Notes: generated by a model not told the origin, from the letters alone. Positions 22,347 to 33,639 are shown, counted from the first letter of the stretch. The stretch is DNA of 64,000 nt from Monodelphis domestica (GCF_027887165.1 NC_077227.1:77520488-77584487); one strand, 5' to 3'. Numbers and translations are program-made.

Positions 22347-22490
22347 AGAGTCAGCATGATGTAGTAGATAGAGAGTTAGCTTTGGTGTCAAAAGAAAAGA
22401 CCCATGTTCAAGTTCTGTCCCTATTGCATTCTAGCTGTGTCTTCTTGGGCAGGTCATTTAACCTCAGGGTCTCAAGCATCCTAAGGCTAG
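22347..22490 (+). mobile_element. MIR-type SINE remnant
   Basis: catgatgtagtagatagaga, cccatgttcaagttctg, tcttcttgggcaggtcattt, aacctcagg. Confidence 0.5.
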
Positions 22491-22824
22491 AAACTGGTGA
22501 AAATCAAATGAAATATTACATGCATGGTATATTAAAGCTTAAAGCCACACCAAGACTTTTGGGACACCCTGCATTTCAAGCACCATATGTATGTCAAGTA
22601 TCATTATCAGTGGCTGATCTGCATCAGTGGAGTGAATTTTCAGGCTGGAAGTTCCCTGGGCCAATGAAAGCACAGGTCTGGCCAAAGTCACTCTCTCCCA
22701 AATCAAGACAACACTCCTATCCATGATTTTGTGTCATGCTCTTTGCCTTCAGAACTGAAAAATGGGCTGATGGTCATGAGTTGGCAATAGGTTGTTTGGA
22801 CTGGATCTTCTATTTGATAAACGG

Positions 22825-22935
22825 ATTCATTCAACAAACCTTTACTGTGATTAAAGCATCAGGCTAGGGGATACAAAGAGAAAACCAAAGGCTGTCCTGA
22901 TATTCAAAGAGCTCCCATTTCACTGAGGAATAATG
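22825..22935 (+). repeat. D repeat, 5' segment
   Basis: cattcaacaaacctttactg, aggctaggggatacaaagag, caaagagctcccatttcact. Confidence 0.5.
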
Positions 22936-23529
22936 AATGGCCCCTAGAGCTCTCAGAAACTAGAAGTCCTACTGTGTCCCCCATGATAGTAATGAGAGTT
23001 TATAGTTTTGTTCCTTGCACACTCCTAGGCACACAGGGGCTTGGTCTTTGGCTGCACCCCAGATTCTAGAATGTAATAACGCCTTCCTCAGCAGTTGTAA
23101 GAGCTAAGTTTCCGGCTGACCAGTGAAGAAGACACCAATGGAGGATGGTCATATGAATATCAGCAGTGCTTAAAGACAAAAACAAAAGCTATTAGGTCTG
23201 TCCTATGTCATCTGACGATTTATTTCTTTGGTCCTCTCAGTATCCAAATCCCCGGCCCTTATATGTCAGAATCCCGAGGCCTTGCCCAGTTTAGTTTGCT
23301 CATGTCAGAACCAGTGATTAGGCCCATTGGTTCTGGACATTTACCTGGGCCAGTTCCCAGCCCTGGGAATGGTGCTGCTTGGCAGGAATGCCCAAGAACG
23401 TCCTTCTCTGGTCATGCCTACCATGCGTCCCCTCCATGCTTTAGAAACAGACGGGTATCCTTCCATGCTTTCTGCAGTAGCTACTTTAGAGAAAGAGCTC
23501 CCAATGGGCACCAGCACCTGGGGGAGTTG
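22936..23529. other. CRTAC1 upstream flank, no repeat recognised
   Basis: GC content rises toward the right. No gene is supported; the open frames at 23263-23559 show no family signature. Confidence 0.45.
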
Positions 23530-24298
23530 CTGGGGTCTTGGCGCCTAGGACCAGGATAGGGCCAGCCCTAGGGAGGGCGCTGGGGTTCAATGGAACGCTC
23601 TTGGGGCCGGCCCGGGCTCTGTGCTCCTGTCCGAGGAGTCCAGCCGGCAGCAGCCGCCGCTGCTTCCTCCACTCCTCCTCCCGCACTGTTCGCTCCCCGC
23701 CCCCCGGAGCCGTCGGTGGAGGCCTTCCCTCCATACTAAACAGTTCCCGGGAGGGACTCGGGCACGTCCCCCAGACCGGATAAAGATCTGGCTAGGCTCT
23801 CAGGCTCCGCAAACCCGGAATCTTGACATCAATGCCGCTCCAGACGGGCCCGGATCTGGGGTCCTGCCGGAGGCGAGCGCCGGATCGTTCCCGAAGGGGG
23901 AAACAAGGAAGGCAGGTAGAGGCGCTCCAGCCGCCCCTACTGCCCTTCCGGGCGCAGCCCGCCGGAGGGACCCGGCCCCCGCAGTCCCCTCCCCTGGTTT
24001 CTTGGCCCGTTCCTCTCCCCGGGGACTCCAGCTCCCAGCTGGAGATAGCTCCGGGGACCACAGCCTCAGGAGGAGCCCTCTTCCCTCCGCCCCTCTTCTC
24101 GCCAGGCCCTGCTGCCTCCTGAAGGTTACGAGACGTGGCTGCGGGGAGCGCTCGCTGTACCGGGGAGGAGCGCTCCCATGCCCCCCGCCCCCGTGGCCAC
24201 CGCTCCCGCTCCGGCTCCCGGGCCAGCCTGGCCGCCGGCTGCCACCGCAATCCCGGCTACTAAATCAGCGCGGGGAGGCGGCCCCTTTGCCCCCCTCC

Positions 24299-24303
24299 CC
24301 AAT
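24299..24303 (+). promoter_or_regulatory. CCAAT box 1
   Basis: CCAAT followed by GG in a C-rich setting, about 150 bases upstream of the TATA box. It is a likely NF-Y site; binding is inferred. Confidence 0.5.
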
Positions 24304-24334
24304 GGCCCCCCCTCCCCGATTTCCCTTTCCTGCC

Positions 24335-24339
24335 ATTGG
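24335..24339 (-). promoter_or_regulatory. CCAAT box 2 (inverted)
   Basis: ATTGG within tgccattggccg, the extended NF-Y context, 36 bases from box 1. Confidence 0.55.
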
Positions 24340-24388
24340 CCGATCTCTCCCTCCCGCCCCCCGCTTCCCACCCCCCGGCTCTCCAGCC

Positions 24389-24393
24389 ATTGG
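24389..24393 (-). promoter_or_regulatory. CCAAT box 3 (inverted)
   Basis: ATTGG within agccattggctg, about 58 bases upstream of the TATA box. This is the usual place for an NF-Y site relative to a transcription start. Confidence 0.6.
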
Positions 24394-24446
24394 CTGCCTG
24401 TCTCCGCCAGCCTTTACATAAGCCTGGGCGCGCTCGAGTGGAGTTG

Positions 24447-24453
24447 TATAAAG
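24447..24453 (+). promoter_or_regulatory. CRTAC1: TATA box of CRTAC1
   Basis: TATAAAG within gttgtataaagcac. A start about 30 bases downstream (near 24478) would give a 5' UTR of roughly 110 bases with no upstream ATG. A TATA box inside a CpG island is the less common promoter class and suits a tissue-restricted gene. Confidence 0.7.
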
Positions 24454-24477
24454 CACAGCGGCGTCGGGGCGAGAGGG

Positions 24478-24586
24478 TTGAGGCGAGCCCGGGGCCGGGA
24501 CAGGGAGCTGGGAGGAGGCAAACGCCCGCCCTGTCTCCGCGACCCGTCGCCCCCAGACGGTGCGGGGGGCGGAGGGGGCAGTGAGG
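24478..24586 (+). other. CRTAC1: Predicted CRTAC1 5' UTR
   Basis: The left end is inferred from the TATA position. The segment is GC-rich, with G-runs (ggtgcggggggcggaggggg near 24560-24580) that could fold into a quadruplex, and it contains no ATG. Confidence 0.55.
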
Positions 24587-24610
24587 ATGGCACCTGGAGC
24601 GGACGGCCCC
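24587..24610 (+). CDS. CRTAC1: CRTAC1 coding exon 1 (eight codons)
   Basis: The frame reads MAPGADGP and ends at a perfect GTAAGT donor (24611-24616) in phase 0. From memory, the human protein begins MAPSADPG, so the exon is recognised by sequence as well as by position. The start ATG has A at -3 and G at +4, a strong context. It lies about 110 bases downstream of the predicted transcription start and is the first ATG there. Joined to exon 2 it supplies only the residues before the signal peptide. CRTAC1 is a secreted glycoprotein of cartilage matrix. Its neuronal form, LOTUS, is known as an antagonist of the Nogo receptor. The chief doubt is the shortness of the exon; the matching N-terminus, donor and promoter support it. 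Confidence 0.88.
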
Positions 24611-24660
24611 GTAAGTACCCGGCTGTCCCCTGTACCTCTTCCCCCTCCCACACCTTCGGA

Positions 24661-26587
24661 TGGAGAAAGTTTCTCCTATCCTTCCACCGTACCGCGCCCC
24701 CACCCCCCATTTCCCCAAGCTGGGCAGCAAGGATGGCAGCTGGGGTGAGCGAAGAGGGGAGGAGGAAGAGGCAGCTGCTCCTCTCTCAACTTGAGAAGGG
24801 GCGCGGGGCTCTTGAACCCCGTATCTCTTGGCTAGAGACAAGCCATGCAGGGGGATGTGGGAGGGGAAACCAGTGGAGAAAGGGGGAGCTATGGCAGAAA
24901 GGGGAAGAGGAAAGAGGGAGAGGTGATGAGACGGGGAAGGATTGGGAGGAAAGGTGAGGGGGATCGTTGGAGGTCAGATGTTTGAGGAGGGGGAGCCGGC
25001 TGTAGGAAAGAGTGGAGGTGAAGGGAGGGAAGCAGGTGAAGAGGACTGAGCTGGGGGAGTCGGGAAGTGACTGATTAGGGCGGTCTCAGTCCCCTGCTTT
25101 GGAAGCTCTTGTGCCTGACCAGGATGTCTGTGCCTCCAGTCATTGGCATACCCCCGGAGGGGCTGAAGCTCTCCCTTGGGAAGAAGAGCTCCCTTAGGCA
25201 TGGAGCTGTGTGATGTACAGCTGCTGAGCCCCAGCTCCATAGTATTGCTGCTTGAGCTCCCACAGCCAGCCTCTTCTGCCTGGACTGAGGTGTGGTCTAG
25301 CATTGAGCCTGCCTCTGACAAGCTAGATTGCTGGCTTACTAGGGGAAACTAAGTTACCTCTCCTGGGGAGTAGCTTAGTGGGGGTGGGGGACGACGACAA
25401 GAAAGCCTGGATTTTGGGGGCATGCCCAGCAATGCAGAGGGCTGTGTATGAGTTGAAGAGTCCTGTTAGAGTCCTGTTTCTGCAGAGCAGAACTCAGGAA
25501 TCCTAAGTCATCTCCCCCTGGATGGGATCCTACCAGCAGTGGTCAAGAGCTCCTATCAGACCTTGCAAGGGGTGTGGGGAAGCAGAAGAGATTCAGGTAT
25601 GGCAGGTATAAATAGCCAAATGACCAGAACTAATAGAGGTCCTGACATTTTGGTGCCCCTGGTTTTTGGCACTTATGTGACACTGCGGGGGATCCTAGCT
25701 CTTAAGCAAGGAAGGACCCAGAAGCTTGGAGGTAGACATAGGGGTAGGCATGTTCTTGAGTCCTAACTAAGGTTTCTTTGGGGCCAAACTGCAGAACTTC
25801 CACAACTGGAGCCAGGCCCAAAGGAAAAAGGAAAGACAGGGATTAGGGACTTGGCAGAACCTTCTCTGGAAAAAGAAGAGACATCACTGGGAGACCTAGA
25901 GCTGGATGCCATGATAGGTTAGGACCAGGGATGGTGAATCCTTAATTAAACCTGATATAAAGAACAACATTACCATATAAACCAATCTTTGGAGAGGATG
26001 GAGGGCTGGGATCATCCAGTCCCTTCCAACATGGCTCTCTAGGGAGAATTAATCTCTTTTCTTAGCAAAGAAAATCTTTCTTTAAAAAAAAAACCACACA
26101 CATACAACAGGTTCTAAAATGAGTTTACTAAGGCAGCAGAGGGAAAAATAGGGATACCATCCCTAATATTTTCATTACAACTAGTTGAAAACCAGGAACT
26201 TTGGGGGGAGGTTCACACCTGTATAGAAGAAGGGTTACCTGCTGTGGGTTTTAACCTGAAACTCAATCTCAACTTGCTTTTGCCTTATCCCTGGACATTG
26301 GTGGTTTTCATATGTGCCTAGTATGGCTATTTCAGCCTGGAGGCTGAGTGAGTACGCCCTCTATACTCCCAGAAAACTAACTCCATCATCCTTTTACCTG
26401 CAATTGACACCTTCCTGGTCTGTTTCCCAGGACCATCACACCACTGGGAATTTGTGCAGTTAAATACCTGCCCGATTCAGCCTCTCTTGGTGTCTACATC
26501 TAGGTTGTACCTGATGTTTATTTTTTAGTACTCTGATGTTTGATTGTGAAGTTCAGGGAGACTACTCCTGGGGAATGCCTTTGAAGA
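24661..26587. other. First 2 kb of intron 1, repeat-poor
   Basis: No SINE or LINE is recognised. GC content remains moderately high until about 25300. Being free of repeats next to the promoter, it is the most likely place in the intron for proximal control elements, but I recognise no specific site. Confidence 0.45.
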
Positions 26588-26850
26588 GGTAATGTGCTAT
26601 AATAGAAAGAACAGAACAATGGACTTAGAGAGAGAAAACCTGGAATTAAATCCTGGCTCTTGCTCCTCCTATCCCATCTATGTTTTATAAGCTGGTGACC
26701 TTGGATAAGTCCCTTTATCCCTCTGACCCTTTGTTTCCTAATTTGTAAAATAGGGGAAATAATACTTTTACTGCCTACCCCTTAGGACTTGTTTAGGCTA
26801 AATGTTGTGTTCTGCAAACCACTGTTTATATAATATGTTCTTGTTATCAA
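26588..26850 (+). mobile_element. MIR-type SINE
   Basis: gtgctataatagaaagaac, aagctggtgaccttggataa, tcctaatttgtaaaatag, gggaaataatacttttactg. Confidence 0.65.
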
Positions 26851-26960
26851 CTATGGGGCCTGACTACATTTGTATTTTTAGGGTGAGAGTCCCAATATTA
26901 TTTCCCCTAATTAACTTTTCAGGGGACACACAATGAGATCTAAAAAAAAAAATTCCTGCA

Positions 26961-27205
26961 GAGAGGCAGCATATTGTAATGGAGAGAGCCTGGATCTAGA
27001 GTCCAAATCTTGACTTCAAAACTCACTAGCATTGGGTCTATGGAGAGCTTCTCAGGTACATAGTAGATGCTTAAATACTTGACTGATCAAGGATCTGCTT
27101 CTTCATCCGTAAAATGGGAATAAACCTATTTATACTACCTACCCTTAAAGAATTGTTGTGAGCAAAGTGCTTTGTAAATTCTTTAAACAACAACAACAAC
27201 AAAAT
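26961..27205 (+). mobile_element. MIR-type SINE with an internal rearrangement
   Basis: Head gaggcagcatattgtaatgg and 3' half (tcttcatccgtaaaatggga, gttgtgagcaaagtgctttg) are clear. The middle is replaced by agcttctcaggtacatagta wording that normally belongs to an L2-type tail. Confidence 0.6.
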
Positions 27206-27805
27206 AAATGTAGGCTATTGTCAATGATAGATCAGCTTTCTGGGAAGCTCCCTTGGACTCTGAGGGCCAGACACCTTGAGGTAGAGAGGGGGGATTTCTT
27301 TCCTGCATTTATTTCCTTCTCACAGGTAAAGGTGACTTGATGGCTTCTCCAGTCTTGCTCTTATTCATTGTACTCACAATGAGCTACATGTTCTCTGGAC
27401 CTTGCTAAATGGTGGGCTAGAGGTATGATTAGGCAAATGTGGGGAGTGATCTCCCACCACTGCAAAAGATGCTGAGATGTATGGACTCAGCTCTGCCCCC
27501 TTGCTGTGATCATTCCTTTGTGCTTAGTGGTGCTCTAGTCTTTCTCCTTTTATAAAGGAGAAAGTCAAGAGCAGGAGACACATCTTCCTAAAATGTTCCA
27601 AACAATCAGCACTCAGTGAGGGGAATAGACAAGAAGTTTGGTGATGTTTGTGTTTGGTTTAAGAAGGGAGCATTTTTCCTCCAACCCCTTCAAACCCCCC
27701 CCCCCATGTTTTGATCGTGTAAATTACATAAGGAACAGGTACCATTCCTATAACTCACACAGAAGATCCTATTTGTTCCTGTTATATATATTTTTCATAC
27801 CATAG
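27206..27805. other. Stretch with one perfect hairpin
   Basis: No element is recognised. It holds the palindrome at 27540 and a C-run (13 C) at about 27695. Confidence 0.4.
27540..27564. repeat. Perfect inverted repeat, 11-bp arms, 3-base loop
   Basis: ctttctccttt (27540-27550), loop tat, aaaggagaaag (27554-27564). The arms are also purine/pyrimidine pure. No terminator-like T-run follows and no function is evident. Confidence 0.85.
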
Positions 27806-27950
27806 GGTCATAGATTTAAAAGCTGGAAAGGGCCATAGGTGTTGTCTAGTTTAGTGTCCTCCTTTTAGAAATGTGGTTAAGTGACTGGTCCAAGGTCATA
27901 CAGGTAAGAGGTAAAAGACAGAGCTGGTATTCAAACCCATGTTCTCTTAC
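27806..27950 (-). mobile_element. MIR-type SINE remnant
   Basis: gggtcatagatttaaaagct, gttaagtgactggtccaagg, tcatacaggtaagagg and attcaaacccatgttc. Confidence 0.55.
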
Positions 27951-28504
27951 TCCTGATTTTTACCTCTTTCTTTGTACCATGATCCTTCTTCTTTCCCCCT
28001 TCCGTCCTTGCTTTTTTTCCATCTCCCAAACTGTCTTACCTCATTTTTCAGAAAAAGTCTTTGGTAGACAATTCCTCTATGGACAGGATAGGAAACACTT
28101 CACCCCTTTCCTTAGTATTGGTCTGTCTGAGGCCAGTCTAAGAGAATTCTTCCTGACCCTTGACTAGAGAGGTCTGCTGGAATAGGATGGAACTCTCTTG
28201 ACACCGGGCTTGAGGAATCCACAGGACAATGTCAAAGTCAGAAGGCAGAATATTAATGGCATTCCCCTAGAGCTGTAATCCCTTTAAAGATGGGGGTGGG
28301 GGTTACACACCGCTGGAAGCTTTCCTGCTACCTTGCCAGTTTAACCCATTCCCTACCACTACTGTGCTTATGTTAGGGTTCCCCAGTTCCATTTCTAACT
28401 CAGGCCATCCAACCTAAGCTGTAGTAAACTAGGAGGAGAAAGGGAATTTCTGTGGCTTGTGGGGGCTCCTGAAATCAGTGGATATGATATGAACCATGCA
28501 ACAA
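27951..28504. other. Stretch with no recognised element
   Basis: A pyrimidine-rich part (27960-28030) is the only compositional feature. Confidence 0.45.
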
Positions 28505-29220
28505 ACTATTGATTCCTTTTTGTTTACTCATTCAATAGGCAAAGAAATAGAATGGGAGATAGTGTCTGTCCTCCAATAACTTATAGTCTTTTGAGGAATT
28601 AAGAAAGTACCTGGAGGACTAAAATATAAAGTAGGATAGGAAAAATTTAGTGATGCAAGAGGTTCCTGACTAAGAGGGGCAGAGAAAGCTTCAAGGAGAA
28701 CCTACCTAGCTCAGATGTCCTTGAAGAATGGGTAAGGATGAGACAGGAGAATCCACATGCTAGGGACAGTATGAGCAAAGCCAAAGAGTCAAGAAATCAC
28801 AGAGCATGTCAGAGAAACATATATTTATAATCCATTTTTCAATGAAGGGAAAGAGTAGAATTATAAAATGTTAGCACAAGAGGAAACTTTAGAGGTCATT
28901 TATTCCAAGCTCATTTTATGCATGGGGAAACTGAGACCACAGAGGCCAAGTGCCTTATCCAAGGTCACACAAAAAGCTGATGGCAGTGGATATTACAGGA
29001 AAGAGTGTTCCTAAAGGGCTTTGAATGCCAGATGAAGGAATTTGGGGTCCATTCAATAGGAGCCACTGAAGGTTTTTGAGCAGAGGAGAGATAGAGTCAG
29101 AGATGTGCTTTTAGGATTGAAGGAAGAATAACTGCTCAGAACCTGAAGGATAATCATAAGATGTAACTAGGGCCTCAACTTAAAATGTGCCAGTGAGAAT
29201 GGAGAGGAGGGGAAAGTGTC
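28505..29220 (+). repeat. D repeat, 5' and middle segments
   Basis: ctcattcaataggcaaagaa, acagtatgagcaaagccaaa, gaacgggctttgaatgccag-like wording near 29012, ataggagccactgaaggttt and agggcctcaacttaaaatg. A MIR-type insert interrupts it. Confidence 0.55.
28858..28990 (-). mobile_element. MIR-type SINE inside D repeat
   Basis: agaattataaaatgttagca, gcatggggaaactgagacca, cttatccaaggtcacacaaa. Confidence 0.55.
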
Positions 29221-29799
29221 ATGAGCCAATGTAGAAAGAATCTCACAAAATGCAGATTTCCTATAGATTCCCCAAAGGTCCATTGCCAAGACTGAGGAAA
29301 GTCTTTTCCCTTCTTACACCTCCTTGGAAAGGAACAGGGACTCTAAGCTCAGAATCTAAACTGACTAATTTGGGTGCTTACATCCTTGATGTAAGCCATT
29401 CTAGCCAGGTAGTTGGAGGTTAGGAACTAGGATTTCTTGGCATGCCTGAAGGTTGCCAAAGCAGACTTTTACCCTTCTGGCTAGACTCTGAGGTTAGAAA
29501 ACAGGGTCAAGGTTACCCTTTACTTTTAAACAAGGTAGCACTTAGGAAGCATATGTCTAGAATTACTCCCAGGAACCCTCAGCTATAATCTGGGCCTACA
29601 TTCTCCAATTTTGACCCAAAAGTTAGATAATGTATATAGCCTTAGAGTAATTCTAGTACTGGGATTCTGAGAAAATAGTAGAGTTGATTGGTTATATGTT
29701 TACCAAATATGAAATTTGATGAGGGACCATCCCTTTTGTTTTCTTCCCAGACGGGATAACTCCGCAGAGATGCCCTCTTTGTAGTCTCACTAATATTTT
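29221..29799. other. Stretch with no recognised element
   Basis: I see nothing assignable. Confidence 0.5.
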
Positions 29800-29965
29800 C
29801 CTCTGGAAAAGTCACTTAACTTCTATTTGCCTCAGTTTCCTCAAATGTAAAATGGAGATAATAATAGCACCTACTTCCCAGGGTTGCTCTGAGGATCAAA
29901 TGAGATAATATTTGTAAAGTTCTCGGTATCATATCTGGCACATAATAGACACTTAATAATTCCTT
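29800..29965 (+). mobile_element. MIR-type SINE, 3' two-thirds
   Basis: tttgcctcagtttcctcaaa, ataataatagcacctactt, ctctgaggatcaaatgagat and catctggcacataatagaca; followed by a short (TTCC)n run. Confidence 0.75.
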
Positions 29966-29979
29966 CCTTCCTTCCTTGC

Positions 29980-31099
29980 TCCCCTTCTCCCTTCCAACAG
30001 GTGAAGCCAGATGTATGAGTATGGGTACTGGCTTCTGCTTGTAGCTACACTTTAGAATTCATATGAAAACAAAGCTGTAACTAGGTTGAGTCAAGTGGGG
30101 CTTTGCCCCAGGGTACTGATTGTACTTGTGTCTCTTCTGCAGCTAGAACAACTGAGATTAGCAAGACTAATTAGTAGTTAAAACAGGAAGCTACCAGGTA
30201 GTGAACTTCTTCCCCAGACACTTTGCATTTACACTATAGGAAATCTCCTTCATGTAGTGACTTCCCTATCCTTCCTTGCGGAAGATTCTCTAGAAGCATC
30301 CTCAGGGGCTCTACCCAAAGAGGTTGGGGTTTTGAGGTCTCTGTATCTCCCTCTCCAACTGCATTTGTCTTTAAAAAAAAAATAGATGTGATTACATTTT
30401 TTGTGCTGCTTGCCCGAGGCACAAGAACTAGGAGTTCTGACTATGTGGAAGGGTTATTCACCAGAGTCCCTTAGTCCATGCCCACCTCTGGGATTTTCAT
30501 TTGTGAGTACAGCCTTCCTTTAGAAGTTAAATTTTATGGGTATAACTCAGGTTGTGATGGACGACATTGAACTATTGATTCTTCCAGAAGGATCTTTCTG
30601 TTGGAAGAAGCCTTCCTAAGGGCACAATGATTTAAGAGTACTGACAGCATCTGGGAGTCTATGCCTCCTGCATGCTGCAGATATGGGTTTACGTGTCCAG
30701 CCAGTGGCCTTCTCATCACTGGTTGTCTCATTGGTTGTTTAAGGGAAATGAGCCCAGATACTTTTCTATGGAGATGGTACAAAAGCGAGCAGTTGCTATA
30801 ACCGATAGTCATAAACACGGGTCCATACATAAAGCGAGAAGCTTGGGTTTAAATGGGAGGCTATATCAAGTATCATTTTTTTAGTAGATGAGATAAATTG
30901 GAAATAGGTGAGTAAAGGGGGAAAAGATGTGCTTCTTGAGTTCAAGTCATGATCTATGGTCTATCTAAGATAGGAGTGGGGAGGTGAAGGATGGTACTGA
31001 ATGCCATTGTATCTTGCAGGACAGTTTCCCATCTAAGAATTCTCTGGCTCTGAAGTAAATTTTCTCATCGTGGCACTAGGCCTACAGAAGGAGGTCCAA
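29980..31099. other. Stretch with no recognised element
   Basis: Open frames of 62-98 codons at 30223-30884 overlap on opposite strands and share no motif with a known family. I see no gene. Confidence 0.45.
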
Positions 31100-31225
31100 A
31101 TGGTTTCACTAATAGGAGTCTGGAGGGTTCTATTCCTGGCTCTGCCACTGACTCATTGTATGTAATCTTAGAAAAGTCATTTCTCCCCATCAGACTTCTG
31201 TTTCTTTGTATAGTGTGTCTACTCT
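31100..31225 (+). mobile_element. MIR-type SINE remnant
   Basis: ttctattcctggctctgcca, atcttagaaaagtcatttct and the weak continuation tctgtttctttgtatag. Confidence 0.5.
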
Positions 31226-32049
31226 CTGCTTTGCTTCGGTGTGGGTGTCTACATGCTGATGGTCAAAGAATAAAGATAGTTGGTGTTTTTAATAAGAAAA
31301 GCCAAAAGATTTGTCCTTCAGAAACCCTAAGTAGACACCTTTTTTTATTAAACGTAAGGGATTTTTCCTTGAAAGAAATCATGTTGACTTCATAAGAAGT
31401 AAAGCATTTCATTCTTGGAGATATTCCAGTTCCTTGGCCCTACTTATTGGTTCCAACCCAGGAAATCTGATCAACATCCGGAGGAGAAAGTGATAGCTAC
31501 ACAGATGACAAATGACTGGATCTGTCCCCACTGAGGAAAGGAGATGGCAACTCCCCCTTCATCCTTTTCCTCCTCAGCCATCTCTGTGAGAAAGACAGTC
31601 CTACATGGAACTTCAGTGAAGAATGGGGAAGGGTGTTATTAATTAGTAAAAACCTTGTTTACTGAACAGGCATATTCTTAAAGATCTCTTTCAAGGGACG
31701 TTTTGACATATTACTTTAATTAGCCACAGAAGAATCCTAAGTGTAGAGAGTGTAAAATGACCCTTCCTGTTGTTTCCAGTTACTGTTATCTTCCTTTGCT
31801 CTCGACAAACATGGTGACAAGGTCATAGAAATCTGTTACACGGTGCTCAGGCAGGCGGTGCAGCCCATCGGTGGTAGATGGGACTGCAAGAGAATTAGAA
31901 TAATCACATTTAGGTGGTGCTTTGCCATTACAAAGTAGGCTCCTTCTGCAACACGGACATTATCATGGTTCAGTGTATTGTTTTCAGCCTCGTTCTTCCC
32001 ATTCTTGAACCCCTCCCCAATCACAGTTTTGTACTGCCAACTGTCTGGA
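31226..32049. other. Stretch with no recognised element
   Basis: Nothing assignable. The L2 that follows may begin earlier than I can see, near 31975. Confidence 0.45.
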
Positions 32050-32440
32050 CCCATCCAGTGGGATGTTCTACCCATGCCTCAAACTCAACATACTCCCAGA
32101 CCTGCTCCTTCTCCCAACTTCTCTACTTATGGTGACTCCTCTACCATCATCCTTCCTCTCGCCAAAATTCAAAATCTCTGGGTAGTCTTTTGCTTCCCTC
32201 TCCCACATATACAAACTCTAACATAGAATCATTTTTTAAATCCAGTCAATTCTGTCTCTATAATCTCTTGCATCTGTCGCTTCCACTTCATACACCTATA
32301 GACAAGAGGTTCTAATGACCTTGAAATGGTACTTTAACTAGCCTTCCTGCTTCCTGTCTCTTCCAGTCCTCAATCTAGCCTTCTCATAGCTGCCAAAATC
32401 TTCCCACTACAAAAGTCTGGCCTGACTTAGCACTTCCCTG

Positions 32441-32474
32441 CTAAAAACAAACAAACAAACAAACAAACAAAAAA
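32441..32474. repeat. (ACAA)n microsatellite
   Basis: About six uninterrupted aaac/acaa units within the L2. Confidence 0.9.
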
Positions 32475-32913
32475 CCTTCAGTAGCTCCCCATTGTCTACA
32501 GGATAAAATAAATTTCTCAGCTTGACATTTGAGGACTGTTGTGATCTGACTCCAACCTACCTTCCTGGCCTGATTTTTACACTATTCTTCATGTACAGTG
32601 TATTCTAGCCAGATGGAACTACTAGCTATTCTCTGAGCTTATCCTGTCCTTGTCTCCCTCTCTGTTATTACATAGACCATTCCCTTTGGCTAGAATTCAC
32701 TTCTTTCACATAGTTCTGCCTGATGAAATCCTTGTCTTCCTTTAGATTCCAGTTTAGATGCTACTTCCTCTAGGAAATTATCTCTGATTTCCACTAGCTC
32801 TCTTTCCTGTCTCAAATTTTCTTAATAAAAAAAAATCTGTTTTGGACTAATCCTCAACAATTATCCCATTCTAACTTAGATCATACCTATTTGTGTGAAA
32901 ATTGTATCCGCTC

Positions 32914-33146
32914 TGGAGGCAGCTAAGTGGCTCAGTGGATAGAGTGCTGGGCCTGGAATCAGGAAGACCTGAATTCAAATATGACCTCAGATACTTACTA
33001 GCTATGTGACCCTGGGCAAGTCACTTAATCTCTGTTTGCCTTAGTCCAGTGGAGAAGGAAATGGCAAAACACTCCATTATTTTTGCAAAGAAAACCTCAT
33101 GGATGATATAGTGTGATATAATATACCAAGTCATGAAGAATGACTA
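32914..33146 (+). mobile_element. Mar1-type SINE inside L2
   Basis: Head ggaggcagctaagtggctca, core gtgaccctgggcaagtcact, tail gagaaggaaatggcaaaaca then ttttgcaaagaaaacctcat. Confidence 0.85.
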
Positions 33147-33289
33147 AATATCAATTATATACACTTTATAATATTATAAACTGCTTGAGGGCAGGGACTA
33201 TTTCATTTTTTAAAATCTTGTCTCTAGGTTTTAAAGGATCTACACAGTAGGTAATAAATATTTATTGAATTGAATCTGAATTTCATGGT

Positions 33290-33420
33290 CTTTGGAGCTG
33301 AGAGGGACCTTGGACATCATGTAGTCCAACTCCTTTACTTTATAGGTGAGGAAACAGCCCTTGAGAGATGAAGTGACTTTCATAAGGTTACATAGGTAGT
33401 ACTAATGTCATGGTGGCCAA
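33290..33420 (-). mobile_element. MIR-type SINE remnant
   Basis: gtctttggagctgagaggga, catcatgtagtccaactcct, aggtgaggaaacagcccttg, cataaggttacataggtag. Confidence 0.55.
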
Positions 33421-33639
33421 AAAAGTTTACCCATTTACTCACATACAGGGGCTTCTACCTAAAGATCTGAGGATTTGGAGCTGGAAGAACACTTAGAAAT
33501 GATCATCACAACTTCATTTACTTTCCATTCTTCAAAGTAATTCACCTTGTTTATTTGAAAACTACAAGTTACTGTGTCTTCTAAATATGTGGGTAGCATG
33601 CTGCACCTGTAATTATTTTTTGTTGTTGTTGATTAATCT

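Larger units (their letters stand above)
23530..24660. promoter_or_regulatory. CRTAC1: CpG island spanning the CRTAC1 promoter and exon 1
   Basis: This is the only part of the window that is strongly GC-rich with frequent CpG (for example ggggccggcccgggc at 23604, cgagcgccgg at 23874, gcgcgctcgag at 24428). The density falls sharply after the exon 1 donor. It marks a CpG-island promoter. It also explains why long overlapping open frames appear here on both strands. Confidence 0.9.
32050..33280 (+). mobile_element. L2 LINE, 3' half, split by a Mar1 SINE
   Basis: Words in L2 order: tacccatgcctcaaactcaa, taccatcatccttcctctcg, agctccccattgtctacag, ttctgcctgatgaaatcctt, then after the SINE tgcttgagggcagggactat and aataaatatttattgaattg. 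It carries a short (ACAA)n run at 32441-32474. No open frame survives. Confidence 0.75.

Noticed and set aside
22244-22726. 160-codon plus-strand frame
   Set aside because: It includes a MIR-type SINE remnant and lacks any protein signature.
1-23500. An upstream neighbour gene of CRTAC1 (GOLGA7B would be expected from the human order)
   Set aside because: No exon resembling it, or any other host gene, could be found in the upstream 23 kb.
23621-24421. A 266-codon open frame, with other long frames on both strands, in the CpG island
   Set aside because: GC-rich DNA has few stop codons. The frames are Pro/Arg/Ala-rich, overlap on both strands, cross the promoter and show no domain.
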